Notes under the pieces: model-generated
Database searches by the model: none
Seen by the model: the letters and a program-made list of their open reading frames with translations, nothing else
What the model was told of the DNA's origin: nothing
Shown: positions 1-6,133 of the stretch, piece after piece
How the letters are laid out: every line of letters begins with the position of its first letter
Numbering within the stretch: the stretch's first letter is position 1
Program-made: the position numbers and the translations under genes
NCBI RefSeq assembly: GCF_040882025.1
Contig: NZ_JBBECC010000009.1
Location: 1-8,601 of the forward strand
Direction of reading: 5' to 3'
Source of the DNA: Parvibaculum sp040882025
GTDB lineage: Bacteria > Pseudomonadota > Alphaproteobacteria > Parvibaculales > Parvibaculaceae
Length of the DNA stretch: 8,601 bases

Positions 1-1626
1 TTGCTGACCTATGCGGAGGCCGACAGGAAAGTCAGCGCCATCGCGCAGGCGCTGCTCGATCGTGGCTTTAACCAGCAGACGCCGGTGATGATCCTCTCCG
101 GAAATTCGATCGAACATGCGCTGATGACCTATGGCGCGATTCTCGCGGGCGTTCCCGTCGCGCCGGTCTCGCCCTCCTACAGCACCATGAGTTCCGATTT
201 CGAGAAGCTGCGCTACGTCGTCGATCTTGTCGAACCGAAGCTGATCTTCATGCAGGAAAGCGCCCCCTTCGCGCGCGGCCTCGCGGCGCTCGATCTCGAC
301 GGCGTGGAACTCGTCACGGTCGATGCCTCGCGCGGCACTTCTTTCTCCGATCTGCTCGACACCGCCCCCGGCGCCGCGGTCGAGGAAAGCTATGCGCGGC
401 TCCACTACGACATGGTTGCGAAATATCTTTTTACTTCGGGCTCCACCGGCATGCCCAAGGCCGTCATCACGACGCAACGCATGATGTGCGTCAATTCGGT
501 GATGCCCAAAAGCGTCACCGTTGAGCAGGAAGGCGAAGAACCGCCCGTTCTCCTGAACTGGCTGCCCTGGAACCATTGTTTCGGCGGCAACGCGATCCTC
601 AACAACCTGCTGGTATCGGGCGGCACGCTCTATATCGACGGCGGCCGTCCCGTTCCCGGCGGCTTCGCCGAAACGGTGGCGAACCTGTATGAGATTGCGC
701 CCACCGCCTATTCCAACGTGCCGGCCGCCTACACGATGCTGGCCGACGAGCTCGAACGCGACGAAGTGCTGGCAAGGAATTTCTTCTCGCGCCTGCGTTC
801 GCTGGCCTATGGCGGCGCGGCGCTGAGCCAGGATCTCTATGAGCGGGTCCAGCGCGTGGCGGTAAGGACCGTCGGCGAGCGCATTGTTTTTTCGTCGGGC
901 TACGGTGCCACCGAAACCGCGCCCACCATCACCAATGTCCATTGGCCGACCGAACGCATGGGCCTGCTCGGCCTGCCGTTGCCGGGCATCGAATTGAAGC
1001 TGGCGCCCGTCGGCCGGAAGATGGAAGTGCGTGTGCGGGGCGACTGCATCACGCCGGGTTACTACAAGAATCCGGAAAAGACCGGCGAAGCCTATGATGA
1101 CGAAGGCTTCTATCGCCTTGGCGATGGTGCGCGTTTCGTCAATCCCGACAATCCGCTCGAAGGTCTCGTCTTCGACGGCCGCGTGGCCGAAGACTTCAAG
1201 CTCTCGACCGGCACTTGGGTCAGCGCCGGCAAGCTGCGTGTTGATGCGGTGGCCGCATCGAATGGCGTGCTCGCCGATGCGCTGGTGGCAGGACTCGACC
1301 GCGCATTCATCGGTCTGCTCGGTTTCCCCAATCTTCCCGCCTGCCGCAACATCGCCGGCGATCAATCGCTGGCGGCCGAGGACATCGTGCATCATCCGGC
1401 AGTGCTTGAACGACTGGCCGAGGGCTTGCGGGCCTACAACACGGGCAATCCGGGCTCGAGCACACGAGTCCTTCGCGCGCTGTTGATGGTCGAGCCCGCA
1501 AGCGTCGATGCCGGCGAGTTGACCGACAAGGGTTACATCAACCAGGCAGTCGCGCTCGGTCGCCGTGCGGTGCTTGTCGAAAAACTTTACGCCGATCCAC
1601 CGGGCAACGATGTTGTCATCGTATGA
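1..1626 (+). CDS. Feruloyl-CoA synthase-like acyl-CoA ligase (adenylate-forming), 5'-truncated by window edge
   Basis: Member of the AMP-forming acyl-CoA synthetase (ANL) superfamily, which activates a carboxylic acid with ATP and then forms a CoA thioester. Numbering is from the first base of the window. The P-loop is YLFTSGSTGMPKA (142-154). NWLPWNHCFGGN (186-197) follows and resembles the WLPW.H.FGGN block of feruloyl-CoA synthases. Then come YGATETAPT (301-309), the conserved Asp in LGDGARF (D375), GRVAEDFKLSTGTW (393-406) and the probable catalytic lysine in GELTDKGYIN (K510). The GRVAEDFKL..GTWVS block and the ending are typical of feruloyl-CoA synthases rather than fatty acyl-CoA synthetases. 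These usually run about 600-630 residues and the visible part opens directly in LTYAEADRK, so roughly 60-90 N-terminal residues lie upstream. The TTG at base 1 is probably an internal Leu codon. It heads a tight + strand gene run. The exact substrate (ferulate, another hydroxycinnamate or another acid) is inference. Confidence 0.88.
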   Translation: MLTYAEADRKVSAIAQALLDRGFNQQTPVMILSGNSIEHALMTYGAILAGVPVAPVSPSYSTMSSDFEKLRYVVDLVEPKLIFMQESAPFARGLAALDLDGVELVTVDASRGTSFSDLLDTAPGAAVEESYARLHYDMVAKYLFTSGSTGMPKAVITTQRMMCVNSVMPKSVTVEQEGEEPPVLLNWLPWNHCFGGNAILNNLLVSGGTLYIDGGRPVPGGFAETVANLYEIAPTAYSNVPAAYTMLADELERDEVLARNFFSRLRSLAYGGAALSQDLYERVQRVAVRTVGERIVFSSGYGATETAPTITNVHWPTERMGLLGLPLPGIELKLAPVGRKMEVRVRGDCITPGYYKNPEKTGEAYDDEGFYRLGDGARFVNPDNPLEGLVFDGRVAEDFKLSTGTWVSAGKLRVDAVAASNGVLADALVAGLDRAFIGLLGFPNLPACRNIAGDQSLAAEDIVHHPAVLERLAEGLRAYNTGNPGSSTRVLRALLMVEPASVDAGELTDKGYINQAVALGRRAVLVEKLYADPPGNDVVIV

Positions 1627-1671
1627 CCGGTTTCGCGAACGATCTCCGGAACGAAGAGAGCGGGCGGCGGC

Positions 1672-2313
1672 ATGATTGATCTCGGTCTGGTGGCAAACGG
1701 CGTTGCGATCGGCTTGGCCGTTGCCGCCCCCATCGGCCCGGTCAATCTCATCGTTATCCGCCGCACCCTGCGCTACGGCTGGCTGAACGGATTTCTCTCC
1801 GGCGGCGGCGCAGCGGCGGGCGATGCGATCTTCGCGGCGATCGCCGCCTTCGGGCTGACCGCTGCGGTCGATTTCGTCTTCCGCTTCGAAACCGTACTGC
1901 AATTCGTCGGGGGCTTCTTTCTCATCGGCCTTGGCCTGCGCACCTGGTTTGCCCATCCGCATTTCGGCGATGAGGAGCCCATCAATGTTTCCGGCGCCAT
2001 GGCCGGTGTCTTCGCCGCCACTTTCGTGCTCACGATCACGAACCCGGCGACCATGCTCGGCTTCATCGCGATCTTCGGTGGCATCGCGGGGCTGGCCTCG
2101 GCAGGCGAGGATTACGGCCATGCGGCAACTGTCGTCCTTGCCGTGATGGCGGGCTCGATCCTCTGGTGGGCCAGCGTCTCCGGCTTCGTCAGCCTGTTTC
2201 GTCAGCGCATGAACGACCGCATGCTGGTCATCGTGAACCGGGTATCGGGTGCGCTGATCTTCGGTTTCGGTATCCTTATTCTCACGCGTGTCGCGGCGAG
2301 GTTTTTGTTCTAG
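1672..2313 (+). CDS. LysE/RhtB family translocator (amino-acid or small-metabolite exporter)
   Basis: 213-residue inner-membrane protein, the usual length for the LysE/RhtB exporter family, which moves amino acids or related small molecules out of the cell. About six hydrophobic segments can be read, near residues 5-27, 40-63, 72-92, 108-135, 150-175 and 187-209. The N-terminal family signature is AAPIGPVNLIVIRRTLRYG (18-36), followed by the glycine-rich SGGGAAAGDAIFA (43-55). The second half carries the family's TNPATMLGFIAIFGG element (123-137). The ATG is preceded by a purine-rich GAAGAGAG at 1653-1660, a somewhat distant ribosome binding site. The gene begins 45 nt after the acyl-CoA ligase and ends 51 nt before the TPP enzyme, so co-transcription is likely. 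The exported compound is unknown. Its place between two catabolic-type enzymes hints at export of an intermediate or toxic acid, but that is inference. Confidence 0.9.
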   Translation: MIDLGLVANGVAIGLAVAAPIGPVNLIVIRRTLRYGWLNGFLSGGGAAAGDAIFAAIAAFGLTAAVDFVFRFETVLQFVGGFFLIGLGLRTWFAHPHFGDEEPINVSGAMAGVFAATFVLTITNPATMLGFIAIFGGIAGLASAGEDYGHAATVVLAVMAGSILWWASVSGFVSLFRQRMNDRMLVIVNRVSGALIFGFGILILTRVAARFLF

Positions 2314-2352
2314 TCTCGAATTCAAATTCAGGTTCGCAATAAGAAATCGTGT

Positions 2353-2358
2353 GGGAGG
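2353..2358 (+). promoter_or_regulatory. Ribosome binding site of the TPP enzyme
   Basis: GGGAGG lies 6 nt before the ATG at 2365. It is a near-ideal Shine-Dalgarno match and fixes this start. It is clearly stronger than the sites of the two genes before it, so the TPP enzyme may be translated more efficiently than its operon partners. Confidence 0.7.
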
Positions 2359-2364
2359 CGGCAA

Positions 2365-3909
2365 ATGAACGGCGCGGAAAGCCTGGTACGGACGCTGGTG
2401 GGCTCGGGCGTGGAGGTCTGTTTCTCGAATCCCGGCACCTCGGAAATGCATTTCGTGGCGGCCCTCGACAAGGTCGAGGGCATGCGCGCGATCCTCGGCC
2501 TCTTCGAAGGCGCCGTCACCGGTATGGCCGATGGCTATGGCCGCATGGCCGAGAAGCCGGCGGCGACGCTCCTGCATCTGGGGCCGGGCCTCGCCAACGG
2601 CCTCGCCAACCTCCACAATGCGCGTCGCGCGCAAACGCCCATCGTCAACATCGTTGGCGATCATGCGACCTATCATGCGCAATATGACGCGCCGCTCGCA
2701 TCCGACATCATAGGCTTCGCGCGTCCGGTTTCCGGTTGGGTTCACTCATCGACAAGCCCCAGAACCGTTGCCGCTGATGGCGCCCGTGCCGTTCACGCCG
2801 CCATGCAGCCGCCCGGCCAGATCGCGACGCTGATCCTGCCGGCCGACACGGCATGGCTCGAAGCAGAGCATCCCGCGCCGAAGCTTTCTTTGACAGCGCC
2901 CGCCACCGTGTCGTCCGCGTCCGTCGATGCCGCTGCGAAGGCGCTGAAGAACGGCAAGAAGACCGCGATCCTCGTGCGCGGTGCCGCGCTGAAGGAGCAG
3001 GGCCTCGTGGCCGCCGGCCGCATTGCCGCCGCCTCCGGCGCGCGCATCATGTGCGACACCTTCACGCCCCGCCTCCAGCGCGGTGCGGGCCGCGTCGTGA
3101 TCGAGCGCATTCCTTATTTCGCCGAGCAGATGGTCGAGACGCTCGCCAATGTCGAGCAACTCATCCTTGTCGGCTCGAAGCCGCCCGTCTCCTTCTTCGC
3201 CTATCCCGGCAAGCCGAGCTGGTGCACGCCGGAAGGCGCCGAAATCATCTATCTCGCCCATCCGCATGAAGACGGCGTCGCCGCGCTCGAAGCCGTGGCC
3301 TCTGCCATCGGTGCACCGAAGGACCCGGCCGGCGTCGCGCCGCTACAGAAGCCGGATCTGCCGAAAGGCGCGCTCGATCAGTTCACGGCCGGCCAGATCG
3401 TTGCGCATTACCTGCCCGACAACGCGATCATCTCCGACGAGGCGGCGACATCGGGTATCGGCTCCGCCATAGCGACGACGAACGCCGCGCCGCATGACCA
3501 TCTCTCGCTGACCGGCGGCGCCATCGGCCAGGGCCTCCCACTCGCCACAGGCGCGGCCGTTGCCTGCCCGGACCGGAAAGTTGTCTGCCTTCATGGTGAC
3601 GGCGGCGCGATGTACACGCTGCAGGCGCTCTGGACGCAAGCGCGCGAGAAGCTCGACGTGACCAACGTGATCTTCGCCAACCGCTCCTATGCCATCCTCA
3701 ATATCGAGTTGATGCGCGTCGGCGCCGAGAATCCCGGCCCCAAGGCGCTCTCGATGCTCGACCTGCACAATCCGGAGTTGAACTGGGTGCAACTGGGGCA
3801 GGGCATGGGCGTCGAGTCGGTTCGGGTGGAAACGGCGGAGGAATTCGCCGAGGCTTTCGCATCGGCGATGAAACAAAAAGGCCCGCGTCTGATCGAGGTG
3901 ATGCTCTGA
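2365..3909 (+). CDS. Thiamine-diphosphate-dependent enzyme of the 'acetolactate synthase large subunit-like' / benzoylformate decarboxylase-like group
   Basis: 514-residue TPP enzyme with the three-domain decarboxylase/AHAS fold. The N-terminal Pyr domain has FSNPGTSEMHF (20-30), the cofactor-activating glutamate in GLFEGAVTGMADGYGR (E48) and LLHLGPGLANGLANLHNA (69-86). A central domain spans about residues 190-320. The C-terminal PP domain has the magnesium/diphosphate motif GDGGAMYTLQALW (411-423), ending at N439 in FANRSY. It matches a family usually labelled acetolactate synthase large subunit. However, it is shorter than true AHAS catalytic subunits (about 550-600 residues), has no regulatory-subunit gene next to it, and carries H71 where benzoylformate decarboxylase has its active-site His70. 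A 2-keto-acid decarboxylase or carboligase is therefore at least as likely. It is the last gene of the + strand run and is followed by a strong terminator. The fold and cofactor are certain; the substrate is not. Confidence 0.9.
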   Translation: MNGAESLVRTLVGSGVEVCFSNPGTSEMHFVAALDKVEGMRAILGLFEGAVTGMADGYGRMAEKPAATLLHLGPGLANGLANLHNARRAQTPIVNIVGDHATYHAQYDAPLASDIIGFARPVSGWVHSSTSPRTVAADGARAVHAAMQPPGQIATLILPADTAWLEAEHPAPKLSLTAPATVSSASVDAAAKALKNGKKTAILVRGAALKEQGLVAAGRIAAASGARIMCDTFTPRLQRGAGRVVIERIPYFAEQMVETLANVEQLILVGSKPPVSFFAYPGKPSWCTPEGAEIIYLAHPHEDGVAALEAVASAIGAPKDPAGVAPLQKPDLPKGALDQFTAGQIVAHYLPDNAIISDEAATSGIGSAIATTNAAPHDHLSLTGGAIGQGLPLATGAAVACPDRKVVCLHGDGGAMYTLQALWTQAREKLDVTNVIFANRSYAILNIELMRVGAENPGPKALSMLDLHNPELNWVQLGQGMGVESVRVETAEEFAEAFASAMKQKGPRLIEVML

Positions 3910-3934
3910 CGAACTCCGTCGCTGCGGACGATAA

Positions 3935-3962
3935 AAAAGGCGGGCCCTCGGGCCCGCCTTTT
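3935..3962. terminator. Bidirectional Rho-independent terminator
   Basis: A perfect inverted repeat: AAAAGGCGGGCCC at 3935-3947 and GGGCCCGCCTTTT at 3950-3962, with a 2-nt TC between the arms (a 4-nt loop if the closing C-G pair opens). The GC-rich 9-bp core is flanked by an A run on one side and a T run on the other, so it can stop transcription from either direction. It lies 25 nt after the TPP-enzyme stop and 20 nt beyond the stop of the opposing 98-residue gene, and so serves both convergent units. Confidence 0.93.
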
Positions 3963-3982
3963 CGTATCGCCATCGCGAAAAT

Positions 3983-4279
3983 TCAGTTCATTGTCCGGTT
4001 GAGCGTGAATTCGCCCTGCCGCACACGATCGGCAAGGCCGGCCGCCATATCGGCCACGGCTTCCTCGCCATAAGCTTCCACCATGTCGGACAGCGCAGCA
4101 AAAATCGCGGTCGTCGCCAGAATATCGGCATCGACGCCTTCGCCCAGCGCCTCGTCCCACGCGTCCAGAATATTCTGGAGCGCAACACGGCGCTGCTCGG
4201 TTTCGGAAAGCGGCGATACATCGTGTCCGTCCTCGTCGAGGGAGCGGAGCGTTGCGTCACCTGGAAAATCTTCGGCCAT
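3983..4279 (-). CDS. Small acidic protein of unknown function (98 aa)
   Basis: I do not recognise a named family. The protein has an acidic, probably disordered N-terminus (residues 1-25, rich in D/E, with LDEDGHD at 14-20). Two or three predicted helices follow: QRRVALQNILDAWDEALGEG at 29-48, DADILATTAIFAALSDMVEAYG at 50-71 and EAVADMAAGLADRVRQGEF at 73-91. There is no cysteine, signal peptide or membrane segment, so it should be a cytosolic helical protein. The start is supported by GAGGAA three bases before the ATG (- strand, 4283-4288). The reading looks real because it fills the space between the shared terminator and the next gene, has a good ribosome binding site and has a sensible composition. 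It may be one of the many conserved small alphaproteobacterial hypothetical proteins. No function is claimed. Confidence 0.75.
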   Translation of the reverse strand: MAEDFPGDATLRSLDEDGHDVSPLSETEQRRVALQNILDAWDEALGEGVDADILATTAIFAALSDMVEAYGEEAVADMAAGLADRVRQGEFTLNRTMN

Positions 4280-4337
4280 TGGTTCCTCGATCCGGCGGTT
4301 TGCCCGGTATTTTTACCGCTGACAACCGGCCTCTCGT

Positions 4338-4350
4338 GGTTGGACTAACC
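4338..4350. repeat. Short imperfect palindrome upstream of the 98-aa gene
   Basis: GGTTGGACTAACC is a 13-bp near-palindrome, with five of six arm positions matching around a central A. It lies 58 nt upstream of the 98-residue gene, in the 210-nt gap 4280-4489. A second small inverted repeat, CGGTA-tttt-TACCG, is at 4305-4318 in the same leader. I see no convincing -35/-10 pair here. The sites could be regulatory or chance. The rest of the gap shows nothing I can name. Confidence 0.25.
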
Positions 4351-4489
4351 GCACCTTTGTAACACACCCGGACTGAATGTCTCCCCATTCGTGAAAGAGA
4401 GGTTAACAGACACAGGCCCGCCGGCACGCTGTCCCATCGCGGGGCGTTTCATACATGACGAGGTGTATCGTCTTGTGAACAGGACCGCG

Positions 4490-4894
4490 CTAGCGGCCAT
4501 AGCCCTTGGCCGCAAGATCCCGCGCGATGCGCTGTCCTTCCTCGAACAGCTTGTCGGACTGCCCGGCCGCGCTGCGCGAGCAGGTTGAATAGCGGTTGCG
4601 CGTGTTGTGAAAGGCGTCGTTGAACCGCGCGATCAGTTCCTGCCGGTCCTTTTCCTCGGGGCCGACGGCGCCCATCATTTCGATCATCTTGTTGCGCCAG
4701 AGCTGCCCCTCGCGCGTGCCGCAGACGGTCCGAAGATGGTGAACGGCGCCCAGCACTTCGGCCAGCCGGAACATTTCGACAGGCAGGGTCTGCGCGGCGG
4801 CGGGGGCGGGCGGCATCGCCAACAGCGCGGCCGTCTGGGCCGCGCCGGCGCGGCGCCTCCATTTACCTTGGTCCTGCGTCCCGAATCTGGACAT
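4490..4894 (-). CDS. DUF2385 / TIGR02301 family protein, probably secreted to the periplasm
   Basis: 134-residue protein that fits the uncharacterised alphaproteobacterial family TIGR02301 (DUF2385). The recognisable core is FRLAEVLGAVHHLRTVCG (42-59), REGQLWRNKMIEMM (61-74), the middle RFNDAFHNTRNRYSTCS (90-106) and the ending LFEEGQRIARDLAAKGYG. The N-terminus has a basic stretch (KWRRR, 11-15) and then an Ala-rich segment ending PAAAQT, which suggests signal-peptide cleavage after A34. The segment is short and Pro-containing, so export is probable rather than certain. The only two cysteines, C58 and C105, could form a disulfide in the periplasm. Its ribosome binding site is weak (GGGAC about 6 nt before the ATG). 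The gene lies 99 nt after the nitronate monooxygenase on the same strand, with a hairpin between them. The family has no established function that I know of. Confidence 0.82.
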   Translation of the reverse strand: MSRFGTQDQGKWRRRAGAAQTAALLAMPPAPAAAQTLPVEMFRLAEVLGAVHHLRTVCGTREGQLWRNKMIEMMGAVGPEEKDRQELIARFNDAFHNTRNRYSTCSRSAAGQSDKLFEEGQRIARDLAAKGYGR

Positions 4895-4930
4895 GCAACG
4901 TCCCGTTCCGCGCCGGAATTGGCGCCTTGC

Positions 4931-4985
4931 CCCGCTTTTCGGGCGGGTTGCCGGGATCGCTGCAGGAAGCGGGCCCGAAAACGGG
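4931..4985. repeat. Inverted repeat in the gap after the nitronate monooxygenase gene
   Basis: TTTTCGGGC (4936-4944) pairs perfectly with GCCCGAAAA (4973-4981). CCCG (4931-4934) continues the pairing with CGGG (4982-4985) after a one-base bulge at 4935, giving 13 bp around a 28-nt loop. On the - strand it lies just past the monooxygenase stop, where a terminator or processing hairpin would be expected, but no T run follows. It could weaken read-through into the DUF2385 gene or stabilise the upstream mRNA. Confidence 0.5.
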
Positions 4986-4993
4986 TTAATTGC

Positions 4994-5959
4994 CTAAGCG
5001 TATTTCTTGAGGCGCGCCAGCACCGCTTCGGCTTCCGCCATCGTTTTCTCGACGATCTCGGCGGCGCTGAGAATATCGTGAATGCCGCCCGCGCCCTGGC
5101 CCATCGCAAAGCACGAACGCTCCCGGTCGAGCCCTTCGATCTGCCCGCCGATACCGCCCATCACATTGTTCTGATGCGACAGGATCGCCTGTTGCGGGAA
5201 GGGCTGAATGTCGGCCGGACGGCTCTCCCAGTCCTGCACATAAGGGTTGTTGAACACGCGCATCGTCTTGCCCGAATAGCAGCGCGTGACGATCGTGTCG
5301 GTGTCTTTCGCCTCGACGATTACCTGCCGGTACATGTCGCCGGCGTGGCTTTCCTTCGCTGCGATGAAGCGCGTGCCCATCCACACGCCCTGCGCGCCGA
5401 AGGCGAGCGCGGCGGCAAGCCCGCGCCCATCGACGATCGATCCCGCCGCGATCACCGGAATGCTCTTCACCGCATCGACGATCTGCGGGATCAGTGCCAT
5501 GCCGGCCACCTTGCCCGTGTGGCCGCCCCCTTCGGTGCCCTGCGCGATCACGCCGTCGAGCCCGGCCTTCTCGCCCGCTACCGCATGTTTCACGGTGCCG
5601 CAGACATTCATCACCTTCATGCCCGAGCCGTGCAGCTTCTCGAGAATGTTCGTCGGCACGCCAAGCCCGGAGATGAACGCCGTCGCGCCTTCCTCGATCA
5701 TGATGTCCGCCGTCCGCTCCAGCGATTCCGGCACCGCCGCGAGCAGGTCGACGCCAAACGGCTTGTCCGTCAGGTCCTTCACCTTCTTCATCTCGGCGCG
5801 GATTTCCTCCGGCTGCCGCCCCGCCATGCCGAGCGTGCCGAAGCCGCCGGCATTGGAAACGGCGGCCGCAAGTTCGGCATAGGAGACGCCGCCCATACCG
5901 GCCAGCATGATCGGATATTTGATGCCGAGAAGGTCGCAAAGCGGCGTGCGGATGGTCAT
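4994..5959 (-). CDS. Nitronate monooxygenase family flavoprotein (2-nitropropane dioxygenase-like)
   Basis: 321-residue FMN-dependent TIM-barrel enzyme of the nitronate monooxygenase/NPD family. Members oxidise alkyl nitronates such as propionate-3-nitronate; several relatives have other or unknown substrates. Visible signatures are the N-terminal YPIMLAGMGGVSYAELAAAVSNAGG (about 15-39), GFGTLG (39-44) and AQGTEGGGHTG (139-149) with the probable catalytic base H147. The FMN-phosphate region is VIAAGSIVDGRGLAAALAFG (169-188) plus VWMGTRF (192-198). Length is normal for the family (about 310-360). The ATG is preceded on the - strand by GGGAG (5970-5974), 10 nt away. The gene has its own promoter and operator-like palindrome (6003-6048) and leads the - strand block. 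It would detoxify nitronates or perform related flavin-dependent oxidation in the cytosol. A true nitronate substrate cannot be confirmed from sequence. Confidence 0.9.
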   Translation of the reverse strand: MTIRTPLCDLLGIKYPIMLAGMGGVSYAELAAAVSNAGGFGTLGMAGRQPEEIRAEMKKVKDLTDKPFGVDLLAAVPESLERTADIMIEEGATAFISGLGVPTNILEKLHGSGMKVMNVCGTVKHAVAGEKAGLDGVIAQGTEGGGHTGKVAGMALIPQIVDAVKSIPVIAAGSIVDGRGLAAALAFGAQGVWMGTRFIAAKESHAGDMYRQVIVEAKDTDTIVTRCYSGKTMRVFNNPYVQDWESRPADIQPFPQQAILSHQNNVMGGIGGQIEGLDRERSCFAMGQGAGGIHDILSAAEIVEKTMAEAEAVLARLKKYA

Positions 5960-6002
5960 TGGGGGTCGTCTCCCTGAAATGCGGGGCTGTGCGTCCCGGC
6001 TA

Positions 6003-6025
6003 TTTAGTTCGGATACCTAACTAAA
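6003..6025. promoter_or_regulatory. 23-bp near-palindromic operator candidate
   Basis: The arms TTTAGTTnGG and CCnAACTAAA are separated by three central bases (ATA). Nine of ten arm positions pair, with the single mismatch at 6010/6018. It overlaps the -10 box and the expected start site of the nitronate monooxygenase promoter, 43 nt before the ATG. The length and symmetry suit a dimeric TetR- or MarR-type repressor. No regulator gene is in the window, so the protein partner is unknown. Confidence 0.65.
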
Positions 6026-6048
6026 ACCCGCGCCCTCGCATCTGTCAA
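6020..6048 (-). promoter_or_regulatory. Sigma70-type promoter of the nitronate monooxygenase gene
   Basis: On the - strand there is a consensus -35 box TTGACA (6043-6048), an exact 17-nt spacer (6026-6042) and a -10 box TTTAGT (6020-6025; four of six matches to TATAAT, including the first T, the A at position four and the last T). Transcription would begin near 6013, giving a leader of about 54 nt. In such GC-rich DNA this is unusually close to consensus. Confidence 0.65.
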
Positions 6049-6133
6049 TCCCGCCCGTCGGCGCACCCCGCCATATTTTCGTCCCCTCCGGCGGCGAGGC
6101 TGGCGGCTGACCTTTCCATATCCCGGGTGCTCC

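Noticed and set aside
4305..4325. AT-rich element with TTGTCA and TAAAAA on the - strand as a promoter for the 98-residue gene
   Set aside because: The two boxes are only about 4 nt apart and no partner at 16-18 nt fits either of them, so a promoter call is not supported.
4391..4588. 65-codon + strand frame beginning in the 4280-4489 gap
   Set aside because: Half of it is antisense to the DUF2385 gene, the start is GTG with no clear dedicated context, and it resembles no family.
4986..5939. 317-codon - strand frame almost coincident with the monooxygenase
   Set aside because: It is out of frame with the NMO motifs and has Gly/Arg-rich low-complexity composition. The 321-residue frame carries all the family signatures.
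4607..5977. 456-codon open frame on the + strand opposite the monooxygenase and DUF2385 genes
   Set aside because: It is antisense to two recognisable genes, is very rich in Arg/His/Ala as expected of GC-rich antisense frames, and shows no known domain.
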